The notes under the pieces: model-generated | Told to the model about the DNA's origin: nothing | Databases searched by the model: none | What the model saw: only the letters and a program-made list of their open reading frames with translations | From: Taxawa tesnikishii (nom. ined.) | Taxonomy: Eukaryota; Ascomycota; Dothideomycetes; Dothideales | Assembly (NCBI GenBank): GCA_030247885.1 | Contig: JAPDRO010000003.1 | Coordinates: 62,001 to 126,000, forward strand | Reading direction: 5' to 3' | DNA length: 64,000 nt | Translations under genes and position numbers: made by a program | Shown here: piece by piece, positions 22,419 to 31,742 of the stretch | Layout: every line of letters starts with the position of its first letter | How positions within the stretch are numbered: the stretch's first letter is position 1

Positions 22419-23882
22419 ATGTCGTTTTTAGCACTGCCACCTGAAGTGCTCACGGAGGTCGTCTCCTACCTTGACAAGGAAGATTTGCAGGATGTTCGCT
22501 TGGTCTGTCGCAGCATTGAGTCTGTCGCTATTGAAGTTCTGGGCAAAGAATGCTTCGCCGAACTGATGCACATCTACTCGTTTCACAGTCTCCAGACCCT
22601 AGCGGAAATTACCAATCACAAGGTTTTCGGCAAATACGTCAAGAAGGTCTTGATATGCACTGCCCGCCTGCTTCCGAAGGGAATCTACAAGTTTGGGCAT
22701 ATGGTGTATCGTGATCTCGCATATCTATCCCAGGAAGGTGGTCCAGATCTCATCGGGGATACCCTCGCCGCATACAAGGAAGGCGCTTTGGAGCAGGAAA
22801 CCCTTACGAAGTATGACCGAGGCCGTTTCCTGTACCAAGCCTTCTCAAACTTGTCCCGACGCGTTGGCGGGAGTGGCAACAAGAGCGGCATCACGGTTGG
22901 TACCTGGAACTGCACTAGTCACAATCACATGAACAAGGGCTGTGGCGCTTGCCAATTCTGGCACGAGTTGCCAGAAGTGAACGACTTCGTTCCTTTCGAA
23001 CGTGGTGGTGAAGCCAACATCTATTGGAGCACTGAGGTTCCTCAGACCTTGCGCATGGTTCTCGACGCAGCGGCCAGGGCCCAGGGTTGCATAAGTGGCA
23101 TCGAGATGGATCTAGATTGTCTGTGTTCTGAGGTAGGCTTCGACGCCTTGGTCAGTATACTGGAAGACTCCGGTTTCATTACATCTGCGCAACTCCGGCC
23201 TGGCGTAGACCTTTTGTTCCAGCGACAGGAACTCGCCGTATTGAAGCATTTTGGCCGTGTGGATTTCATCTGCGACAAGATGGACACTGCCGGGCAGTTC
23301 CAACCTGATTACACCTTGAGACTCTACGGTTTGGTCCTGGACGAAGCCAATGACCCTGAGGAGTTCCCGACTCTGCTGGACTGGGATACCGTTGCTCGCA
23401 TATCGCCTTTGATCCCCCTACACCGTATCACTAAGCTCCACCTGGAAAACATTCCATTTGCTGGCGAGGGTTTCATTGCTCTTCTCCGCCAACATATGCA
23501 TGTGCTCACCAAGATAACACTGTTTGACATCACTCTGGCACCAGATTTCAAATGGGGTCAGATCTTCGTGGAGGTCATGCTTCAGGCTCCACTTGAATCA
23601 GTTCTCCTTGGGCGGTTGTTATATATGTCATCGGAAAGTGACGTCGATTCAGTGGGTTACGCCATTGGCACCGACCCTGACATTGACGTCGCTCACTGTA
23701 CCGATGTTTCCAACCTTGCCGGCTCTTCCACCTACAAAATTGGCGCGAGGCCACTGCCCTCCGACATACAGCCTCCAAGATATCTGCAGAGCGACGAGCG
23801 TCTTGTCTTCCACAGAGGAAAGGCAGAGGTCACTGCCGGCCTCTCCGAGGTGATTGAGCACCTGAGGGCTCATGGTCACTAG
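22419..23882 (+). CDS. F-box protein (first of a related pair)
   Basis: A single exon of 487 residues. The N-terminus has an F-box: LALPPEVLTEVVSYLDKEDL, then LQDVRLVCRSIESVAIEVL. F-box proteins bind Skp1 and recruit targets to SCF ubiquitin ligases. The rest is a fungal-specific region without repeats that I can name: HSLQTLAEITNHKVFGKYVK near residue 58, a Cys/His-containing stretch NHMNKGCGACQFWHE near 170, and a leucine-rich C-terminal half (TKLHLENIPFAGEGFIALLR). The start is the first ATG after an in-frame stop and directly opens the F-box. It is related to the next gene in order and motif (HSLQ-L-EIT---FG-YV), so the two are likely an old tandem duplication. Confidence 0.85.
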   Translation: MSFLALPPEVLTEVVSYLDKEDLQDVRLVCRSIESVAIEVLGKECFAELMHIYSFHSLQTLAEITNHKVFGKYVKKVLICTARLLPKGIYKFGHMVYRDLAYLSQEGGPDLIGDTLAAYKEGALEQETLTKYDRGRFLYQAFSNLSRRVGGSGNKSGITVGTWNCTSHNHMNKGCGACQFWHELPEVNDFVPFERGGEANIYWSTEVPQTLRMVLDAAARAQGCISGIEMDLDCLCSEVGFDALVSILEDSGFITSAQLRPGVDLLFQRQELAVLKHFGRVDFICDKMDTAGQFQPDYTLRLYGLVLDEANDPEEFPTLLDWDTVARISPLIPLHRITKLHLENIPFAGEGFIALLRQHMHVLTKITLFDITLAPDFKWGQIFVEVMLQAPLESVLLGRLLYMSSESDVDSVGYAIGTDPDIDVAHCTDVSNLAGSSTYKIGARPLPSDIQPPRYLQSDERLVFHRGKAEVTAGLSEVIEHLRAHGH

Positions 23883-24678
23883 TTCGACAAAGTTTGAGGG
23901 TTTCTCAGCAGCTGTCCACTCGCCCGACCGCTGTTTGCCGCAAGGCGACGAGGCACTGACTGAAGTGTTTTGAAAGCTGGATGCCGTGCTCGTCAGCCTG
24001 TTACAGCGGCCATTGGGCATGGAGGCGAATGGAATACGGGCCGCATTTAGTGCTTGTTGTGTATACAGACATGCCGCTGTGTTTGCTGCACTGCAACGGG
24101 GATTAACTCACCAGTCCAGCGGCTTTCCGAGATCGTCTTGTTGCGTTGCAAAGCAATGCCCACGAACTCGGTTTACAGATAGATGGAGGTTGGTGGGTGT
24201 TGAGTCTACGACGCTTGACAGCTGCATTGATCTTCTACGTTGCATTGAGCCGCTAAGGCAAGTGAGTTTGCGGGATGGGATTCGATTAGGAACCGCATTC
24301 GGCGGCCAAGCTCACTTTAGCTCGCGAGAAATATGCTTCACTAAGTACTTCACTTCTCTTTGTCCGCTGTTTCTCTTGATCTTCATTCCGTGCCTCACTC
24401 CTGATGTCTAATGCTCTCAGCAAACGACGAATTCTTTTGACGTTCACTCGGTGAATTTTATGCTAAGTAACCGTGATGTCATTGGATAGCACGGCCTGAT
24501 CTTCTGATTCTTCCACGAAAGTCACGCTCTACCTCCGCAGCAGCAACATCACCAACTGATTCTTAACCTTCCCCACAAAGCAAACACAGAACCTCAAACA
24601 CCTCACCCGAAAACACCATCACGCACCACTACGTTTAGGTCCGGATACATCCACACACACATCATACAACCGGCAACC
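23883..24678. other. Intergenic, promoter of second F-box gene
   Basis: About 0.8 kb with no coding evidence. Presumably holds the 3' end of one F-box gene and the promoter of the next. Confidence 0.5.
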
Positions 24679-26087
24679 ATGCCTAACACCCTCGAGTCGC
24701 TCCCGACCGAGCTCCTCACCGCGGTCGCCGAAGCAGCGGACAGCAACGATCTGCTCGCTCTACGTCTCACCTCCAGACGCCTCCGCGACACCTCTGAGGA
24801 ACCGTTCGGCACGGCCTTCTTCACTATTCGCAAGCACATTATCTCTCGTCACAGCCTGCAAGGATTGGTCGAAATCACCGCGCATCCAACATTTGGACAG
24901 TATGTGCGTACTGTGATGATCGGCGCCACACGTATCACCATGGCAGAATTTGATTATCTCTTGAATGTAGTCTCGCAAACGAAGGCGCTCGTGGGTTGGC
25001 TGGATCCTCGTTATCTCGACTTATCGGGGTTCGCGTTCAGATCACGCGCGAGAGACCGAATCAAGTCGTTCATCTCGCTTCTGCAAGGCAAAGAGAAAGC
25101 AGTCGTATTCGAGCGGATGCTCGACATCCTTCTGGATGATGTAGCCGAAGACGAGGGACTGGCGGCGAGCGAAAACTACGATGCTGCGAAGCTGCAAGTT
25201 CTACGGTACGTCCGCTGCTGTCAAGAGCAGGAAGAACTGGTGACCGATGATCGTTCCGACTATCTCGAGCAAGCCTTCCGGAACACTGGTAAATTCGGCA
25301 AGCCTATTATGATTGGTACTTGGCACGATTGTGACACGGAGGGGTGGGGATGGAAACCCTTTTTCGGGGATATCAAAAGATTCCGAGCGTGGAATCACGA
25401 ACACGACAGACTGTTGCACATGCTATTCCAAGCAGCCAAGTTGACTGCATGCACGATCAAAGGCCTAGTGGTGCAGTACAACGGCTGGCCGATGTGGAAG
25501 GACATTTACAAAAAGCTGCTGAGCGAAACGATCCCAGAGGTCTTGACTGAGATCCGGTCTGAAACCGGACGCAATGTGGATATCAAGATCGCATCTCTCC
25601 TTCCTCCGGGCATCGAATTTAAGGGTCATTGGCTCTTTGTAGAGTACGCGCCGGCGGAAGGTCATCTGGAGATATCCAACTCCCTTAGGCCAGGCAGGAA
25701 CGAGTGGGGAGAGAACTGGCGTGAAGCCATTCTGGTATATTGTTAGATCCCGGCCAATTCCCCGATGTCAAAGAACTGATCTACTGTGATACCGGTCTTC
25801 ATCTTGGCGATATGATGACGTTGTTGACTAAGCATCACTCCAACATCAAGAGATTCGAAATCAACAACGTCTACGGCGGCGATAGGCACCAAACGTGGAG
25901 CGACGTGTTTCGCTGGATCCGCGACAATACCAGACCTAACCAGATCACACTCAGCGCCCTGTACGAGGGGTCAGACGACGACTCGGTGTACGAAATCCTC
26001 GGCAACCGTGTGACGTACAAAGGCGAACATGAGGTAAAAGAGGGATTGACCGAGGTTATCGCGTCGCTAGAGCGACGCGATTTTTGA
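24679..26087 (+). CDS. F-box-like protein (second of the pair; frame problem or 86-nt intron)
   Basis: The N-terminus LESLPTELLTAVAEAADSND followed by LLALRLTSRRLRDTSEEPFG is an F-box, and HSLQGLVEITAHPTFGQYVR matches the upstream paralogue. The first frame stops at 25746 after about 355 residues. The rest of the paralogue-like C-terminus (PGQFPDVKELIYC to SLERRDF, end 26087) lies in the next register. Two readings fit. An intron 25661-25746 (GTCATC to TTGTTAG, 86 nt) joins in phase and removes about 28 residues. Or a single base is missing near 25725-25740, as in other genes of this window. I cannot decide between them from sequence alone. Function as for the neighbour: probable SCF substrate adaptor. 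Confidence 0.7.
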
Positions 26088-27466
26088 CATCTTCCATGGC
26101 CGACAGTGATCAACTGCGGAAGACGACGTTTTCAACAGTCAGTCCGACCCACTGATCGGCTGGCACCTCAAGGGCACTCTACAAGTACGGGGCCTTGTTG
26201 AGTCATCGGTGCTAGGCATCTTGTGCCTCTACAGCGGTGGCGAAGGTTTGGGGCCGCTCACGTCACAGTTCAAACCTGCTTGCAAAGTCAATGTGCGGGC
26301 GTTGTGCTATCGCAGCTGCATTGCGGTAGCATTGTTTCGAAACCCGTGACGATATGGTTCGTTTGGGGTTGGAGAAGCATTTAGAGAACAGCCGAAAACG
26401 GTTGCTGCAGGAAACATCAGGTCGGGTGTCAATGTGTACTTTAGTTTCTTTAGCAAGGAGGAGATCGGTGTGGAGTCATTGATCCTTCTTTTTCTTCTTC
26501 TTTTTCTTCTTCTCCCATGACTATTTTAGGTGAGACCTTTGCCCAGACTTCGCCATGGGTGCACTACAGCCCCCACTTCACCTTTGCGAGACAAACTTCG
26601 GTATGATAGGATTCAGGTATGTCTATTCGGATGCAAAAGAAAGGACACGATCAAGGTGGAACTGCACGCGTTCCCTGACTGTTCTTCAGACGACTTGAGC
26701 TATCTCTCCTTTGTTCTCTCAAGGAGTAATAGGTACCTGAGACGGCCGTTCTGAGGGTGCCCCAGTATTGGACAGTGAAGGGCCTGCTGTGTGCAACCAA
26801 TGCTGAGCTGATGATCAGCATAAGGGATACTACGATGAAGATGATGACGCATAAATATGTACCATGACAAGTGCACCGACAAATCATCCTAGAAGAATAG
26901 AATTCTGCGCTGCTTTGATCTGATGGTATCTTCCCTCACAGCCTTCTCGATACGTATTCGCCCGGGTGCTGTTGGGCTTGGCGAGAGTGGTTCTGTGAAA
27001 GCCGAGTCATACCTTCCCAAAATGTTCACAAGAGTGAGGTCATTTCACCCAGCTTCACAGAAAGCGCTTCCTCTCCCACACACTCACACTTTGATTCCAG
27101 TAGTGCTCTTTCCACACCTTTCACACTTTCCATCGCAATAGCAAGCAAACATGTGTGTACCTTTCTGCTGGCCCTTCGCCGAAGTCTGGCTCGAAGATCC
27201 TCCAAACGAGAGGAAGAAGAAGCGCCGGACGAAGAAGGTGTTTGTATGTGTAAGTGCTCCACGAGTTCCTGACTGAGCTTCTCTGCTTGCCATCGGACCT
27301 TCTTCCTTCTTCTCTCTTCCCCGCCTGACTCAATCATCCGTCACCGTTAAGGACAAACATCCATTCTTTCTTCCAACATCATCAACAACAACAACATCCA
27401 TCACCAATCGTTTTGTCACTGTAACGTCTCTGTGTCGTTCATCCGCCAATCCCAACACGGCACAAC
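26088..27466. other. Intergenic with TTC tract and a short upstream frame
   Basis: About 1.4 kb. A T-rich tract with TTC and TTTTTC units lies at 26485-26514. At 27151 an ATG opens a 40-codon frame (MCVPFCWPFAEVWLEDPPNE, then a Lys/Arg stretch) that could be a small gene or an upstream frame of the next gene; support is weak. Confidence 0.4.
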
Positions 27467-28179
27467 ATGGACGAGGTCTACACCATGACCTACGGCGAGT
27501 GGCGCAAGAAGCAGGAAGCCGCAAAAGCCATGACTGAGGAGAAGAAGACTGAGCCGAAGAAAGATGTCGCCAACGGCGAGCACGAACATACCTACATCGC
27601 CATGAAAGACCCTCCCGTTCAAGCTTTCCCACCTGCGGCTCCGGTCATCCAGGTACCCACAGTCTCACTTGCCGGTCGAACTGTCCGACCCATAATCCAC
27701 AACACTGACACAACTTCACAAAGCTCTTCACATATACTTATCCCCCACAGTACGCTTACGCATACGCGCAGTATCCTTCAAACTACGCCTACGCCTACGC
27801 AACTCCTACCGCACCACCAGCAGCTCCAGCTCCAGTGGCCTACCAGTACCCAGCCTACGGTTACAGCTACTCAGCCCCAAGTCCCATCCCAGTTCAGAGC
27901 GATGACTCGAAGAAGAACGTCTGGATCGGCCGTACCAAAGCCCAGGTCCGCGAAGACAACGAGAAGATGGCACTGCGCGAAGGAGTTTGGAAGCCAAACG
28001 AGATGAAGCCACGCGACGCCAAGGATGACCAGCTGTTCTGGGTCGTCGAGTTGGACGGCAGTCATACCCTGCGCCAGTTCAAGACTATTGAGGAGGATCT
28101 AGGTACCGGAAAGTGGAGCGTCGATCCAAGATACGGCAATGCGTACTTCGTGCGCGAGAAGAAGGATGAGAAGAAGTAA
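27467..28179 (+). CDS. Conserved-looking fungal protein of unknown function with Tyr/Ala-rich tract
   Basis: About 204 residues in two exons, 27467-27652 and 27751-28179, with a 98-nt GT-AG intron. The N-terminus (MDEVYTMTYGEWRKKQEAAK) is charged and helical. The middle, at the start of exon 2, is a low-complexity Tyr/Ala/Pro stretch of about 45 residues (YAYAYAQYPSNYAYAYATP and QYPAYGYSYSAPSP) of the kind seen in phase-separating or prion-like segments. The C-terminal part is a compact charged region (KKNVWIGRTKAQVREDNEKM; DDQLFWVVELDGSHTLRQF; KWSVDPRYGNAYFVRE) that looks folded. I do not recognise a named domain. No signal peptide or membrane segment is seen, so it is probably cytosolic or nuclear. 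Confidence 0.75.
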
Positions 28180-28790
28180 GGTGCATCTACCACGGCAAGC
28201 GAGCTAAGCTTTGGTGGCGGGGGATGGTGATGATGAGGGATGATGGATGGCGGATGAACCAGACCGCGAGATGTGATTACTTTTCCTGAACTTCTCCGGG
28301 TTGGGCTGCGATGCAACGTCCATCGATTGACGAGTGTCCCATGTTTACTTACGGGCGGATGCATCTGCGGGAGCTGGCTGCCTGTTACGAAGCATCACCA
28401 AGAATCAAGGAGCATGATTGCCTGTTCTCCTACAACTTCTCATCCCTACATTTTCCTCCCGTGATTCGAATCCGTTCAGGATGATGGTAACCTGCGTTCT
28501 CAAAGGGTGCTCCGCTGACGACAAGGTAACGTTGCAAGGCAAAAATCCAATATGACCTCTTTCAAGCGGACGGTGAAGGTAGGCATAGACCGTATCTTAC
28601 TGCCCCCTCTGCTGGAAGGTGTCCCTAGGCCCATAAGCAACTCCAACAAGAAGCACTCTGAGCCCTCCGTACAAACAACCTCGACTCACTGGAGTGACCT
28701 GCTATCACGTTAGACGCTACGCTGAATCTCAAAAGTCCTACATAGCTGTCAATGAGGTGAAGACAACTCAGAGGCTCGACGCTGACTCTC
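28180..28790. other. Intergenic, no gene seen
   Basis: 3' region of the Tyr/Ala-rich gene up to the edge of the transposon relic. No coding signal. Confidence 0.5.
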
Positions 28791-29257
28791 ATTCCGGATT
28801 GCAAAAGTCCCCGGTCTGGGCGCGGGCTTCTTTTTATCAAAATAGCGTCGCATATATGGATGTTTTTCGATGATTGCGCAACAACAATACTAGTAATAGA
28901 TTTTTATAGGTATTAAAAGATGCGCCTAACTAAGCCATTTAATCTAGTATATAAAGAGGATCTTAAGTACGCTATATTATTGCGCATTTATATATTTTTG
29001 TAAATTTACTATTCCGGATTGCAAAAGTTCTTAGTCTAACTTACTAGCTTTTAAGTTTTCGAGTATTCACGTCTTATATATCTTTTATAAATGTAGGATA
29101 TATATACCAAATAATAGCTTTAAATAATACGAAGCTTAAAAAGCATTTACAAGGTATAAGAATAATAGTATGTTGCGCAATTGTCGAATAATATGTTCAT
29201 TTGCGACGCCATTCTAATAAAAAGAAGCCGGCAAGCTAGACCGGGGACTTTCGCAAA
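28791..29257. mobile_element. MITE-like DNA transposon relic with long terminal inverted repeats, AT-rich interior
   Basis: Inverted repeats of roughly 90 bases face each other: left about 28799-28895 (GCAAAAGTCCCCGGTCT, GGCTTCTTTTTAT, GCGTCGCA, ATTGCGCAAC in order) and right about 29168-29256 carrying the same blocks in reverse complement (GTTGCGCAAT, TGCGACGCC, ATAAAAAGAAGCC, AGACCGGGGACTTTCGC). The interior has no open frame and is extremely AT-rich, as expected after repeat-induced point mutation (C to T). The 18-base left start ATTCCGGATTGCAAAAGT recurs directly at 29011-29028, followed by a C-to-T altered version of the terminal repeat, so two copies may be nested. I could not settle a target-site duplication. 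The family cannot be named without a transposase. Confidence 0.8.
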
Positions 29258-29344
29258 TTAGAACAACCTAATCCACCCCCACCAAAAACCAATGACGTCG
29301 ATCCTCGAACCATCCCAAGAAACTCTCCAACCTTCGAAGCGCAC

Positions 29345-30207
29345 ATGCAGTTCGCAGTCAACAACAGCTTGATCTTCCTAATCCTCTTCACCCTCTGCTT
29401 CTTCCCACCTTTTCTCCAATTCCTCGTGCGCCTACCCCTCCTGCCCTTCCGCTACGTCTTCGGTCCCTCGACGGCGAAGTCACCGGCCGTGACGACTTGC
29501 ACTTGCTGCTGCGATTCCACTTCCACGCCCTTTACCGTCCCGAAACAACTACTCGACCAAAGACTTTACGGGGTCAGGCAGGAGGAGGTCCCGACAATGT
29601 CGTGGTTCCAGAAACAGTTCACGCTTCCGAGCAAGAGCAGGGGAAGCTACCTGGTCACCGACGAAGTCTTGAAGCAGTTGCCCGAGATCAAGGATTACAA
29701 GGTCGGGCTCCTGAACCTGTTCGTGCAGCACACGAGCTGCGCCTTGAGTCTGAACGAGAACTGGGATGAGGAAGTGAGGTGCGTGCTGTGCTGTGCTGTG
29801 CTGTGCTCCCTCCCCTTTGACCCTTTCCATTTCAGCCTTGTTCCTCCTACCTACTCCTTCTCCCCGTTCCACAGAACACCGCCCCAAACCCCTCGTATTG
29901 TTCGCAATTCGCAACACAGCAGCAAACACTAACGCCGCCCCCGCCCGCTCACAGAGAAGACATGTCCGACGCGCTTGACCGCATTGCGCCCGAAGACCGT
30001 AAGGGAAACCTTTACCGGCACTCAGCCGAAGGTCTCGATGACATGCCCGCGCACATCAAATCTGCTTTGATCGGCGCCAGCGTCACGGTCCCGATCCAGA
30101 ACGGAAAATTGGCCACGGGCACGTGGCAGGGCATTTGGTACCTGGAGTTCAGGGCCAGCAAGCACAGCAGGAAGGTCGTTGCCACGATACAGGGCGAGAA
30201 GGCCTGA
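29345..30207 (+). CDS. YjbQ/UPF0047 family protein with hydrophobic N-terminal extension
   Basis: About 228 residues in two exons, 29345-29778 and 29955-30207, with a 176-nt GT-AG intron. The YjbQ core starts at [16 protein letters not shown] (ATG at 29597) and contains [20 protein letters not shown] and the C-terminal [20 protein letters not shown] with [12 protein letters not shown], all hallmarks of this small trimeric beta-fold family, for which weak thiamin phosphate synthase activity has been reported in bacteria. The frame is open a further 84 codons upstream and codes a strongly hydrophobic stretch ([20 protein letters not shown]) and a Cys-rich linker ([12 protein letters not shown]). 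If the upstream ATG is used, this would be membrane-anchored; if the inner ATG is used, it is an ordinary cytosolic member. Lies 88 bases after the MITE. Confidence 0.85.
29783..29807. repeat. GTGCT pentanucleotide repeat in an intron
   Basis: Five copies of a 5-base unit at the start of the YjbQ gene intron, directly after its splice donor. Confidence 0.8.
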
Positions 30208-30523
30208 CTTGGGGAAGGTTGTGATCGATGGGATGATTGTGGGAAACCGCAGAGGAATGGCTGAGAGCGGGGACGTGACGATATCCTTTGGCTCTGAGAG
30301 AGCCGTGGTCGTGGCAAAACACCTACCACGAGCGAGCATGGTTGTTTGCACGAGTTTCAGGCAAGCAGTGGCACACGCTTATGAAAATGTTCAGATCACG
30401 AGAAGCAGCACCAGTAGATGTCAGCACTACAACGTCGGTAACGAGATTTGGAACCGCCTTTCTTTCTTCCTTTATTTACAGACGTAGCATCTCACACCTA
30501 TACTACAAGAGCCGAGGAGGAGA

Positions 30524-31742
30524 TCACCGCTGCTCGAGCGGCTTGCCAGTGTTGCTCTGGTTTTCGGGCACCACGGCCGGGTCGCCCTGCACGTCAATGG
30601 GGTCGAGTGGGTAGCTCGGGTTGCCGGCAGCCTCGATCAGTTTCCTGCTCGACTCCTTGGCCTGTGATTGACTTGTCGTTAGCAAGAAGGTTCGCTTTTC
30701 CACTGCATCTTACATCCTGGTCATTTGTAGCTTGGGGAGATAGAGTTCGGGGTAGTGGCAGCCCTATGTGCCATCGATAGAATGGAAGGATGTGGGAGAG
30801 GAGTAGAAGGAAGGAAGGAAGGAAAAAAGGAAGGAAAAAAAGGAAGGAGGGGTAAAGGAGAGTGGGTACGTACGAATGGAATACCACAGTACGTGCACCA
30901 GCAGATCTGTGGTCGGTCGACGTTGATGAAGATGCGTGGGTGGCCGAGTGGGCCTCCGCCGCCGTCGCATACGGCGGTGCGGCCCTTGATCCAGCGCACG
31001 GGTTGCTTGTGAATAAGCTCGATGGCGGCTTGAGGGCGTGGCTGTGAAAAGCAGCGGTCAGCAATTGCCGTTCCTGAGATCATGCAAGATGTCGTGGAGC
31101 CGGTTTCCCATCCTCAATCCTTGCGTCAAGCTCCTCATGCGATTTGTGTGGATTATTCGTGGCAGCTCGCGTGTGAACTGGTTGGGCCTGGAGCTGCTCT
31201 ACCCAGTATTCGAAGATCCCGACTCGGCGATTCCCTCCCCTTGCAGCAAACACGCTCCATAGCAGATGCCAGTTGAGCTCATATCTTCCAATCTCTCTTT
31301 CCCATTGCTTCTCCTCCAAACCTCCTCCATCCCTTCAATTGCGCGACCAATTGCAAGAAGAAGGAGAAACTACCCAAACGGCAGCACATACCTGATCCTC
31401 CATGATCATCTGCTCAAACCGGGGTCCCACCATAGCATTCTCCCTCTTCTGCTGGCTGCGACTCCAAACCTCCTTGCGGTTGGGCGCCTGCGAAGTCCTG
31501 ATAGCCTCGCCCTTCTCCACGCTCTCCTGCAGAACCGCGTCCATGTTTCCCTCCGAGCTCGTGGGCATCTCGTTCGTCTTGGAGGCCGTGACCTGGTTGC
31601 CGCGCTCCACGGGATCGTTGGCTGGGATCGGGTTGTCGGTTATGCGCGCGATCGAGGCACGGGCGCTGCTGCTGAAGGGCGCCATGCGCTGCCTGAGCAG
31701 AGGGGCGAGGGCCCGGCGCGGGAGGAGGGTTGAAGGTGGCAT
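30524..31742 (-). CDS. NDUFS6: Mitochondrial complex I subunit NDUFS6 (zinc-binding 13-kDa-type subunit)
   Basis: About 218 residues in three exons: 31742-31392, 31041-30874 and 30661-30524, with introns of 350 nt (31042-31391) and 212 nt (30662-30873). The N-terminus (MPPSTLLPRRALAPLLRQRM, then APFSSSAR) is a typical presequence. The C-terminal half has the zinc-binding CHCC signature: VCDGGGGPLGHPRIFINVDR, then PQICWCTYCGIPF, with the Cys, His and two later Cys that hold zinc in complex I. The end, GDPAVVPENQSNTGKPLEQR, matches the fungal family end. Joining exon 2 to exon 3 gives CGIPFAKESSRKLIEA without gap. The second intron holds a GGAA-rich purine tract. Confidence 0.93.
30806..30850. 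repeat. GGAA purine tract
   Basis: A run of GGAA and GGAAAAAA units, wholly A and G, inside the second intron of NDUFS6. On the transcribed strand it is a pyrimidine tract. Confidence 0.8.

Noticed and set aside
28441-28480. GATTCGAATCC resembling a tRNA T-arm
   Set aside because: No matching acceptor, D-arm or anticodon arm around it.
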